5,199 nucleotides of DNA from JBBSGC01 sp038254525. GTDB taxonomy: Bacteria > Actinomycetota > Actinomycetes > Propionibacteriales > Nocardioidaceae. Positions 1 to 5,199 of this stretch are shown here, piece by piece. The DNA lies in assembly GCA_038254525.1 (NCBI GenBank), contig JBBSGC010000119.1:1-5199 (forward strand), written 5' to 3'. Made by a program: the position numbers and the translations under genes. The notes beneath the pieces were generated by a model. The model was not told where the DNA came from and searched no databases. It saw only the letters and a list, made by a program, of their open reading frames with translations. The number at the start of each line of letters is the position of its first letter. Within the stretch, counting starts at the first letter, position 1.

Positions 1-4
1 CGCG

Positions 5-298
5 ATGCGCTGGCTGCTCGACCTGTGCCCTCCGGAGTTCCGCGGGTATTCCGGCCTGCGGCGCTACCCGGCGGTGCTGGCCCGCTTCACCGCGTTGCAC
101 ATCGAGGGGATGCAGATGGCGTCTCGGCGCGGGCTCGCCGAAGGCCGCACCGCACTGCGCGACGTTGCGGAACAGGACGTCATCGACAAGTCGCTGGCGA
201 CGTGGGAGGCCGAGATCGCCCGCCTCGTGGGTGTGCGGCGGGCGGTCAGCCTGGTGGAGGAGGCGCTGCGAGGGCGACGCTTCCGCGAGCGGCTGTGA
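5..298 (+). CDS. Conserved actinobacterial protein of unknown function (start uncertain)
   Basis: From the ATG at 5 this frame encodes 97 residues and ends with TGA at 296-298. The protein opens with MRWLLDLCPPEFRGY, continues through an LRRYPAVLARF stretch and a long basic and acidic helical region, and ends with VEEALRGRRFRERL. From memory, this 'DLCPPE(F/Y)RGY ... LRRxPxVLARF ... VEEALRGRRF' pattern is that of a small protein of about 100 residues, annotated as hypothetical in many actinomycetes. I know of no function. There is no signal peptide, membrane segment or catalytic motif; it looks soluble and mostly alpha-helical. The frame is still open in the four bases before the ATG and no ribosome binding site is visible in the window, so an upstream start cannot be excluded. 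It converges on the HIT gene with a 4-bp gap. The reading frame is well supported; the N-terminus and function are not. Confidence 0.72.
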   Translation: MRWLLDLCPPEFRGYSGLRRYPAVLARFTALHIEGMQMASRRGLAEGRTALRDVAEQDVIDKSLATWEAEIARLVGVRRAVSLVEEALRGRRFRERL

Positions 299-302
299 GG
301 GG

Positions 303-716
303 TCAGGTCGCCAGCGCAGCGGCGAGCCGTCGTGCGTAGTCCTGCGCCTCAGCGCCGTCGGTGTAGTGCGTGCGCGGCCAGAAGAAGCCCCGCAGCCCGT
401 CCTTGCGGCGGCGCGGCACGACGTGCACGTGCGCGTGCGGCACGCTCTGGCTCACGGTGTTGTTCATCGCGACGAACGTGCCCTGGGCGCCGAGGGCATC
501 GAGGGCTGCCGTGGCCACCCGCTGGGCGGCACCGAACAGCGGCGCGAGCAGCTCCGGCGGCAGGTCGGTCAGCGTCTCGTGGTGCACCCTGGGCACGAGC
601 AGCACATGGCCCTTGAACACCGGCCGGTGGTCGAGGAAACCGACGACGTGCTCGTCGTCGAGCACCGTGTACGCCGGCAGCTCGCCGACCACCACCGCGC
701 AGAACAGGCACCCCAC
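303..716 (-). CDS. HIT family protein (histidine triad nucleotide hydrolase)
   Basis: This 137-residue protein is a complete single-domain HIT protein of usual family length. Family members hydrolyse or transfer nucleotidyl groups from phosphoramidates, adenylates or dinucleoside polyphosphates in the cytoplasm; the substrate here cannot be told. The histidine triad is H94-A-H96-V-H98-VVPR, with H96 expected to form the nucleotidyl-histidine intermediate. N85/N86 and S89-Q90 just before it fit the nucleotide-binding segment. The N-terminal MGCLFC gives C3 and C6, which with a histidine near 45-46 and the triad region resemble the zinc site of many bacterial HIT proteins. GHVLLVPRVHHETLTDL (36-52) is the typical central strand and loop. 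The start is the GTG at 714-716. No other ATG, GTG or TTG lies in this frame before the upstream stop at 783-785, and a weak GGTGGG Shine-Dalgarno lies 5 nt upstream. It is divergent from dxs. Confidence 0.95.
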   Translation of the reverse strand: MGCLFCAVVVGELPAYTVLDDEHVVGFLDHRPVFKGHVLLVPRVHHETLTDLPPELLAPLFGAAQRVATAALDALGAQGTFVAMNNTVSQSVPHAHVHVVPRRRKDGLRGFFWPRTHYTDGAEAQDYARRLAAALAT

Positions 717-738
717 GGCAGCCCACCATAGGACCGTC

Positions 739-771
739 GACCAGGACGCGCGCCGCCGCGACCTCCTGGTC
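739..771. repeat. Imperfect inverted repeat (potential hairpin or operator) upstream of dxs
   Basis: GACCAGGA at 739-746 is an exact reverse complement of TCCTGGTC at 764-771. Inside these arms CGCG at 747-750 can pair with CGCG at 757-760, leaving a 6-nt loop (751-756) and a 3-nt bulge (761-763). Together they form a possible 12-bp GC-rich stem. It lies 23 bp from the HIT start codon and 91 bp from the dxs start codon, between divergent genes, so it is unlikely to be a terminator for either. It could be a protein-binding site or an element of a leader transcript. GC-rich DNA yields such repeats by chance, so a function is only possible. Confidence 0.4.
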
Positions 772-851
772 CGTCCCTCGGCCTACCATCGAAGGATCTA
801 GCATCTGGTGACGACGCAGGGCCGGTGGCCGCTGCCCGCTGCTGCGACGAC

Positions 852-856
852 GGAGG
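852..856 (+). promoter_or_regulatory. dxs ribosome binding site
   Basis: A perfect GGAGG lies 6 nt before the ATG at 863. This fixes the dxs start and agrees with the conserved MGLLDTI N-terminus of actinobacterial DXS proteins. Confidence 0.85.
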
Positions 857-862
857 CCATCG

Positions 863-2746
863 ATGGGGTTGCTCGACACGATCAGCGTGCCTAGCGACCT
901 GCGCGGGCTCGACGACGAGGAGCTCACGTCGCTCGCGGAGGAGATCCGCCAGCGCGTCATCGAGGCGGTAGCCCTCAACAGTGGGCACCTAGGCCCCAAC
1001 CTCGGCGTCGTCGAGCTGACGCTGGCGATCCACCGCGTCTTCGACTCTCCGCGCGACCGGATCGTCTTCGACACCGGCCACCAGGCGTACGTGCACAAGA
1101 TGCTCACCGGCCGGGCGGGCGACTTCGACCGGCTGCGCAAGAAGGGTGGGCTGTCCGGGTATCCCAACCGGGCGGAGTCGGTGCACGACATCGTGGAGAA
1201 CTCCCACGCGTCCACCAGCCTGTCCTACGCCGACGGCCTGGCCAAGGCGCATGCGCTCAACGGCGAGGACCGGCACGTGGTCGCCGTCATCGGCGACGGC
1301 GCGCTCACCGGTGGCATGGCCTGGGAGGCGCTCAACAACATTGCCGCCGACTCCGACCGCCGGCTGATCATCGTGGTGAACGACAACGGTCGCTCCTATG
1401 CGCCCACTGTCGGCGGCCTCGCGCAGCACCTGGCCAGCCTGCGCACGCATCCGCGTTACGAGGCGGCGCTCGGGCAGGTCAAGGAGCGGCTCACCCGGGT
1501 GCGCTTGGTAGGCCCGCCCGCCTACGACACGCTGCACGCGATCAAGAAGGGGCTCAAGGACGCGCTGGCGCCTCAGTGCCTCTTCGAGGACCTCGGCCTC
1601 AAGTACGTCGGACCTATCGATGGCCATGATCGCCCGGCCGTCGAGCAGGCCCTCACCCAGGCCAAGCAGTACGGCGGTCCCGTGCTCGTGCACGTGCTCA
1701 CCGTCAAGGGGCAGGGCTACGAGCGGGCCGTCAACGACCTGGTCGACCAGATGCACCAGGCAAAGGCCTTCGACCCGATCACCGGTGACGCGCGCGTGAC
1801 CCCGGTCCCCGACTGGACGTCGGTGTTCCGCGACGAGCTGGTCGCCCTCGGCGACGAGCGCGCTGACCTGGTGGCGATCACTGCCGCGATGGTCCACCCG
1901 ACCGGGCTCGACGCCTTCGCCGACCGCTTCCCCGACCGCTGCTTCGACGTGGGCATCGCCGAGCAGCATGCCGTGACCAGTGCCGCCGGGCTCGCCATGG
2001 GTGGTCTGCACCCGGTGGTGGCCATCTATGCGACGTTCCTCAACCGGGCGTTCGACCAGGTGCTGCTCGATGTCGCTCTGCATCGGTGTGGCGTGACGTT
2101 CGTGCTCGACCGGGCCGGCGTCACTGGCGAGGACGGCCCCTCGCACAACGGCATGTGGGACATGTCGCTGCTGGGACTCGTGCCACGGTTGCGCCTGGCC
2201 GCTCCGCGCGACGGCCGACGGCTGCGCGAGCTGCTCCGGGAGGCGGTCGCGGTCGACGACGCGCCCACCGTCGTCCGGTTCCCGAAGGGCGAGGTGTGCC
2301 CCGACATCGACGCCGTCGGCCGGATCGGGGAGGCAGACGTCGTCGTGCGGGAGGGCGGCCACGACGTGCTGATCGTCGCGATCGGCTCGATGGTGCGCGC
2401 CTGCGTGGACGTCGCCGCCAAGCTGCAGGCCCAGGGCATCGGCGTCACCGTCGTCGACCCGCGCTGGGTCAAGCCGGTCGACCCGGCCCTGGTGGACCTG
2501 GCCGCCAACCACCGGTTCGTGGTCAGTGCCGAGGACAACGGCCGAGCCGGAGGCATCGGGTCAGCGCTGGCCATGGCGCTCATGGACGCCGGTGTGACGA
2601 CGCCGCTGGCGGTGCACGCCATCCCGCAGGTCTTCCTCGAGCATGACCGGGCCGACGCGATCCGCGAGGAGATCGGTCTCACCGCCGATGCCATCGCCCA
2701 GGACACCCTCTCCCGATGGGCGGCGCTCAGCGCCCCGGCCGGCTGA
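863..2746 (+). CDS. dxs: 1-deoxy-D-xylulose-5-phosphate synthase
   Basis: This thiamine-diphosphate enzyme condenses pyruvate with D-glyceraldehyde 3-phosphate, releasing CO2, to give 1-deoxy-D-xylulose 5-phosphate. That is the first step of the MEP isoprenoid pathway and also feeds thiamine and pyridoxal synthesis in some bacteria. The 627 residues match the normal length of about 620-640. Visible landmarks are GHLGPNLGVVELT (H42), FDTGHQAYVHK (H73), SHASTSLS (114-121), the diphosphate/Mg motif GDGALTGG (144-151) with NDN at 173-175, FEDLGLKYVGPIDGHD (241-256), and KGQGYERA (282-289). The transketolase pyrimidine-binding domain starts near 315 and carries the catalytic glutamate E367 in DVGIAEQHA. 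The substrate-phosphate segment includes DRAGVTGEDGPSHNG (R417, H428) and RFPKG (R472). The C-terminal transketolase domain holds VVDPRWVKPVDP (530-541). No key residue appears missing. A GGAGG ribosome binding site 6 nt upstream supports the start. The PAC2 and tesB genes follow in the same direction. Confidence 0.98.
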   Translation: MGLLDTISVPSDLRGLDDEELTSLAEEIRQRVIEAVALNSGHLGPNLGVVELTLAIHRVFDSPRDRIVFDTGHQAYVHKMLTGRAGDFDRLRKKGGLSGYPNRAESVHDIVENSHASTSLSYADGLAKAHALNGEDRHVVAVIGDGALTGGMAWEALNNIAADSDRRLIIVVNDNGRSYAPTVGGLAQHLASLRTHPRYEAALGQVKERLTRVRLVGPPAYDTLHAIKKGLKDALAPQCLFEDLGLKYVGPIDGHDRPAVEQALTQAKQYGGPVLVHVLTVKGQGYERAVNDLVDQMHQAKAFDPITGDARVTPVPDWTSVFRDELVALGDERADLVAITAAMVHPTGLDAFADRFPDRCFDVGIAEQHAVTSAAGLAMGGLHPVVAIYATFLNRAFDQVLLDVALHRCGVTFVLDRAGVTGEDGPSHNGMWDMSLLGLVPRLRLAAPRDGRRLRELLREAVAVDDAPTVVRFPKGEVCPDIDAVGRIGEADVVVREGGHDVLIVAIGSMVRACVDVAAKLQAQGIGVTVVDPRWVKPVDPALVDLAANHRFVVSAEDNGRAGGIGSALAMALMDAGVTTPLAVHAIPQVFLEHDRADAIREEIGLTADAIAQDTLSRWAALSAPAG

Positions 2747-2795
2747 GTCCGGGCAGGATGGCAGCCAGTGGAATGCCTCTTCGATGCCCGACGTT

Positions 2796-2800
2796 GGGAG
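2796..2800 (+). promoter_or_regulatory. Ribosome binding site deciding the PAC2 gene start
   Basis: GGGAG lies 8 nt before the ATG at 2809. The same frame is open further upstream, with ATGs at 2716 (inside dxs), 2758 and 2773, but none of these has a well-spaced Shine-Dalgarno. This site therefore favours 2809. Confidence 0.65.
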
Positions 2801-2808
2801 TGGACGCC

Positions 2809-3783
2809 ATGAAGTGGAACCGACGCTCCGAAGACCCGCCCGAGACCGCTGCGAGCGATGTCGTGGAGGACGTCCGGCCGGGTCACCCGCTGGTCAGCAT
2901 CGTTGACGACGTGGCCGAGCTGCCTGCCGGTGCGCGGCCGGTCCTCGTCCACGCTCTCGACGGGTTCCTGTCCGCCGGCGCTGCGAGCCGGATCGCGGCG
3001 GGGCACCTGACAGCAGGCGGGGGCCGGGTGGTCGCCAGCTTCGATATCGACCTGATGTATGACTACCGAGCCCGCCGGCCAGGACTGGTGTTCGACCGTG
3101 ACCACTACTCCGGCTACGACGCGCCCCGGCTCGTCGTGCGGCTGCTCCAGGACAAGACGGGCGTCCCCTTCCTGCTGCTGTCCGGGCCGGAGCCGGACTT
3201 CCGCTGGGAGGGGTTCACGGCTGCTGTGCGCGTGGTCGTGGAGCGCTTCGAGGTCCCGCTCGTCGTCGGGCTGGGCGCGGTGCCGATGGGTGTCCCGCAC
3301 ACCCGACCGGTGATGATCACCGCCCACGCCACCCGCTCGGAGCTGGTCGACCGGGTCAACCTGTGGCGCGGTCAGCTGCTCGTCCCGGCAAGCGCTCAGT
3401 CGCTGCTGGAGCTGCGGCTCGGGCAGTGGGGTCACGATGCGATGGGCTACGTGGCCCACGTGCCCCACTACCTGACCCAGGTGGAGTTCCCGTCCGCCGC
3501 TCTGGCGCTGCTCGAGGCGGCCGCCGAACGCACCGGACTCGTGCTCGACCTCGACGCGCTGCGCGGCACGGCCGCCTCAGCGATGGTCGACATCGACAAG
3601 CAGGTCACCGAGCAGGAGGGTCAGCCCGTGCTCTCCGGCTTGGAGGAGCAGTACGACGCGTTCACCCGAGGCGCCGAGGACTCGCTGCTGGCCGCCCAGG
3701 GGCCGTTGCCCACCGCCGACGAGCTCGGTCAGCAGGTCGAGCAGTTCCTGGCCGGGCTGGACACCGGCGACGAGGGCGACTGA
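2809..3783 (+). CDS. PAC2 family protein (proteasome assembly chaperone 2-like fold)
   Basis: This is a 324-residue soluble protein. After a polar N-terminal tail of about 25 residues it shows the hallmarks of actinobacterial PAC2 (DUF75) proteins, the family of mycobacterial Rv2125 and Rv2714: RPVLVHALDGFLSAGAAS (43-60), VVASFDIDLMYDYRARRP (74-91), DAPRLVVRLLQDKTGVPFLLLSGPEPDFRWE (104-134), the signature VPMGVPHTRPVMITAHAT (158-175), and GHDAMGYVAHVPHYLTQVEFPSAALALLE (208-236). Residues 260-318 form a charged, probably helical C-terminal part with LPTADELGQQVEQFL. The family is named after eukaryotic 20S proteasome assembly chaperones, but its role in bacteria is not settled, so proteasome involvement should not be assumed. 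The C-terminus, LDTGDEGD, lacks the HbYX motif used by proteasome-binding chaperones and activators. The start at 2809 is chosen on the GGGAG site. It follows dxs by 62 bp and precedes tesB by 23 bp, which suggests shared transcription. Family assignment is confident; function is unknown. Confidence 0.9.
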   Translation: MKWNRRSEDPPETAASDVVEDVRPGHPLVSIVDDVAELPAGARPVLVHALDGFLSAGAASRIAAGHLTAGGGRVVASFDIDLMYDYRARRPGLVFDRDHYSGYDAPRLVVRLLQDKTGVPFLLLSGPEPDFRWEGFTAAVRVVVERFEVPLVVGLGAVPMGVPHTRPVMITAHATRSELVDRVNLWRGQLLVPASAQSLLELRLGQWGHDAMGYVAHVPHYLTQVEFPSAALALLEAAAERTGLVLDLDALRGTAASAMVDIDKQVTEQEGQPVLSGLEEQYDAFTRGAEDSLLAAQGPLPTADELGQQVEQFLAGLDTGDEGD

Positions 3784-3791
3784 GTCGCTCT

Positions 3792-3798
3792 GGAAGGA
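3792..3798 (+). promoter_or_regulatory. Ribosome binding site deciding the tesB GTG start
   Basis: GGAAGGA lies 8 nt before the GTG at 3807. The tesB frame stays open far upstream, antiparallel to nothing but overlapping the PAC2 gene in another frame. This site and the TesB-like N-terminus together support GTG 3807 as the start. Confidence 0.7.
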
Positions 3799-3806
3799 TC
3801 GCGACC

Positions 3807-4673
3807 GTGCCCACGTCGGTTGCGGAGCTGGTCTCGATCCTCGACCTCGAGCGGCTGGAGGTCGACCTCTACCGGGGGGCGCAGCCACCGCACTCCACCC
3901 GGCAGCGGGTGTTCGGGGGACAGGTCCTGGCTCAGGCGCTGCGCGCCGCCTGTCTGACCGTGCCCGGCGACCGGCCGGTGCACTCGCTGCACTCCTACTT
4001 CCTTCGCGGTGGCGACACCGCCATCCCCATCCTCTACGAGGTGGAGCGGATCCGTGACGGGCGCTCCTTCAGCACCCGCCGGGTCGAGGCTCGACAGCAC
4101 GGCCGGACGATCTTCTACCTCACCGCCTCCTTCCACGCTGCCGAGCCGGGCTTCGACCACCAGGACGTGATGCCCGACGTCACGGCGCCGAACGACTGCC
4201 CTGACCTTGCGGAGGTGCTGGGCGGGGTCAGCAGCCGGGCGGCCGACGGGTGGCGAGAGGAGTGGTCGGCACTCGAGGTCCGTTACATCGGGGACACCCG
4301 GCCCGGCGGCGCCCTGGCCTCCGCGGAGCACCCGGCAGAGGCGCGTCTGTGGTTCCGCGCCGCGGGCGAGCTGCCCAGCGAAGAGGTGCTGCACGCGTGC
4401 GTACTCACCTATGCCAGCGACCTGACCCTGCTCGGCTCGTCACTGGTTCCGCACGGGGTGCTGATTGGCTCACCCACCCTGCAGGCCGCCTCCCTGGACC
4501 ACGCCGTGTGGTTCCACCGGCGGGTACGGGCGGACCGGTGGCTGCTCTACGACCAGATATCGCCGTCGGCCCAAGGGGCCCGGGGTTTCGCCGTCGCCCG
4601 GATCTTCGCCGAGGACGGCTCCCTCGTGGCGTCGGTCGCGCAGGAGGGTCTGATCCGCCGGGTCAGCCGGTGA
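3807..4673 (+). CDS. tesB: Acyl-CoA thioesterase II (TesB type)
   Basis: This 288-residue cytoplasmic enzyme hydrolyses acyl-CoA thioesters to free fatty acid and CoA. The family has broad chain-length range and its physiological role is often unclear. It has the two fused hot-dog domains of TesB and nearly the same length as the E. coli enzyme (286). Domain 1 shows LDLERLEVDLYRG (12-24), RVFGGQVLAQAL (34-45), HSLHSYFLRGGD (59-70) and DGRSFSTRRVEARQHGRTIF (84-103). Domain 2 shows RLWFRAAGELP (180-190), YASDLTLLGSSLVPHG (202-217), SLDHAVWFHR (229-238) and SPSAQGARGF (252-261), ending VASVAQEGLIR. D205, S229 and Q279 align with the E. coli catalytic Asp204, Thr228 and Gln278, with a conservative Ser for Thr. 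The start is GTG 3807, chosen on the GGAAGGA site 8 nt upstream. The gene lies 23 bp after the PAC2 gene, and its last 11 bp overlap the convergent epimerase-like gene. Confidence 0.95.
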   Translation: MPTSVAELVSILDLERLEVDLYRGAQPPHSTRQRVFGGQVLAQALRAACLTVPGDRPVHSLHSYFLRGGDTAIPILYEVERIRDGRSFSTRRVEARQHGRTIFYLTASFHAAEPGFDHQDVMPDVTAPNDCPDLAEVLGGVSSRAADGWREEWSALEVRYIGDTRPGGALASAEHPAEARLWFRAAGELPSEEVLHACVLTYASDLTLLGSSLVPHGVLIGSPTLQAASLDHAVWFHRRVRADRWLLYDQISPSAQGARGFAVARIFAEDGSLVASVAQEGLIRRVSR

Positions 4674-5199
4674 GCTCGCGCAGCAGCTCGACCTCACGGT
4701 CGGGCGACAACCCGATACCGTTGCGTCGCCAGCCCGCTTCCTGCATCCAAGCCCAGGTGTCGAGCACGGTGTCGCCGATCGGCCGGGGCCGCAGTCCGGT
4801 CGACAGCGCCGCCGCCGGGTTCAGTGCTGAGGCGTACTCGTCGGCGCCCGCTGCCCACAAGGGGAAGTCGGCGCCGTCCAGGCCCCGCTCGAGCAGATCG
4901 CCGGCCGGCGCCCACATCGGCTCAGCCGTGCTTGCCAGCGCCGTCGAGATCTGCGCGACCAGGTCGGCCATCGACCACGGTGGCGGCGGGGAGACGGCAT
5001 GGAACGCGCCGCTGGTGCCGGTCGCCGCCAGGTCGACGATCCACCTCGCCTGGTCGCGGGCGTCGATGACCTGCAGCGCCGCCGACGCGGGTCCGGGGCA
5101 GACCAGCTGCCCACCGCGGGCTATCCGGTCGACCCACCAACAGAACCGCCCGGTCGGGTCAAAAGGCCCCACGACATAGGTGGGGCGCACGATCGTGAG
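4663..5199 (-). CDS. Extended SDR / NAD-dependent epimerase-dehydratase-like protein, C-terminal part
   Basis: The minus-strand frame is open to the right edge, so the gene's 5' part is missing; 178 residues and the TGA (4663-4665) are visible. The visible part begins LTIVRPTYVVGPFDPTGRF, the 'RPxxVxGPxDPTxRF' segment found after the catalytic Tyr/Lys region of extended short-chain dehydrogenases. It continues with WWVDRIARGG, a VIDARDQARWIVD segment typical of the substrate-binding part, and GAFHAVSPPPPWSMADLVAQI. The end is rich in Trp and charged residues (TVLDTWAWMQEAGWRR ... REVELLRELTG). The Rossmann glycine motif and the YxxxK site should lie beyond 5199 and cannot be checked, so substrate and cofactor are unknown. 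A GTG at 5188-5190 could look like a start, but the conserved LTIVRP context shows it is internal. The 3' end overlaps the end of tesB by 11 bp on the opposite strand. Confidence 0.88.
   Translation of the reverse strand, partial: LTIVRPTYVVGPFDPTGRFCWWVDRIARGGQLVCPGPASAALQVIDARDQARWIVDLAATGTSGAFHAVSPPPPWSMADLVAQISTALASTAEPMWAPAGDLLERGLDGADFPLWAAGADEYASALNPAAALSTGLRPRPIGDTVLDTWAWMQEAGWRRNGIGLSPDREVELLRELTG

Larger units (their letters stand above)
717..862. promoter_or_regulatory. Divergent HIT/dxs intergenic region, presumed promoters
   Basis: This 146-bp gap separates two genes transcribed away from each other, so by position it should hold promoters for both the minus-strand HIT gene and plus-strand dxs. 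Two weak plus-strand TANNNT hexamers, TACCAT at 784-789 and TAGCAT at 799-804, could be -10 elements. Neither has a good TTGACA-like -35 at the usual distance, so I do not assign a start site. The left part carries an inverted repeat (739-771, listed separately) and the right end holds the dxs ribosome binding site. No riboswitch fold is recognisable. The promoter role is inferred from gene layout alone. Confidence 0.5.

Noticed and set aside
618..629. Perfect 12-bp palindrome CACCGGCCGGTG
   Set aside because: It lies inside the HIT coding sequence where conserved residues and high GC explain it; no matching copy was noticed elsewhere in the window.
641..660. Inverted repeat CGACGAC / GTCGTCG with a 6-nt loop
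   Set aside because: Within the HIT coding region, encoding an Asp-Asp-Glu-His stretch; GAC/GTC codon repetition in high-GC DNA produces this readily.
989..2512. Long minus-strand open frame (507 codons) antisense to dxs
   Set aside because: It is a composition shadow of a GC-rich gene: His/Val/Asp/Gly-rich translation without recognisable motifs, and it lies fully opposite an unmistakable dxs.
2733..2756. GC-rich complementary bases around the dxs stop codon, considered as a terminator
   Set aside because: The pairing is short and bulged and no T-tract follows, so it does not qualify as an intrinsic terminator.
2716..2808. N-terminal extension of the PAC2 protein from ATG 2716, 2758 or 2773
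   Set aside because: ATG 2716 lies within dxs and none of the three has a well-spaced ribosome binding site, whereas ATG 2809 has GGGAG at 8 nt.
2026..3468. Long minus-strand open frame (480 codons) spanning the dxs end and the PAC2 gene
   Set aside because: Low-complexity Ser/Thr/Arg/Pro-rich translation across two well-supported plus-strand genes; typical antisense artefact in high-GC DNA.
3363..3806. Upstream extension of the tesB frame suggesting an N-terminal fusion
   Set aside because: The extension is an Arg/Ala/Gly-rich out-of-frame reading of the PAC2 gene; the GTG at 3807 with GGAAGGA and the normal TesB length explain the real start.
3841..3865. Inverted repeat TCGACCTC / GAGGTCGA just inside tesB
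   Set aside because: It encodes the LDLERLEVDL segment expected in TesB proteins, so coding constraint accounts for it; an effect on translation is possible but unsupported.
4250..5179. Plus-strand open frame of 309 codons running across the tesB end into the right edge
   Set aside because: It overlaps tesB in another frame and is antisense to the epimerase-like gene; the translation is Arg/Pro/Ala-rich without family motifs.

Overview
The window is very GC-rich and densely coding, with strong G/C preference at third codon positions and occasional GTG starts. Together with the protein families present (an actinobacterial-type DXS, a two-segment bacterial PAC2 protein and a TesB thioesterase), this points to a high-GC actinomycete chromosome. 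I cannot name the genus. I see no RNA gene, mobile element, CRISPR array, phage gene or integration scar, and the region reads as ordinary core chromosome.

Layout: (1) 5-298, plus strand: a short conserved actinobacterial protein of unknown function, whose true start may lie left of the window. (2) 303-716, minus strand: a complete HIT-family nucleotide hydrolase, ending tail-to-tail only 4 bp from gene 1. (3) 717-862: a 146-bp divergent intergenic region with a long imperfect inverted repeat and the dxs ribosome binding site. (4) 863-2746, plus: dxs, 1-deoxy-D-xylulose-5-phosphate synthase, the entry enzyme of the MEP isoprenoid pathway. (5) 2809-3783, plus: a PAC2-family protein. (6) 3807-4673, plus: an acyl-CoA thioesterase II (TesB type). 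(7) 4663-5199, minus: the C-terminal half of an extended-SDR (NAD-dependent epimerase/dehydratase-like) protein, running off the right edge and overlapping the end of the thioesterase gene by 11 bp.

The genes dxs, PAC2 and tesB run in the same direction with gaps of 62 and 23 bp. They could be co-transcribed from the HIT-dxs intergenic region. DXS condenses pyruvate and glyceraldehyde-3-phosphate into DXP for isoprenoids, while TesB hydrolyses acyl-CoAs. No direct biochemical link between them and the PAC2 protein is evident, so the grouping may simply be housekeeping. I found no convincing evidence of a new system. The best second-look items are the PAC2 protein of unknown role beside dxs, the inverted repeat upstream of dxs, and the very tight or overlapping convergent gene ends.
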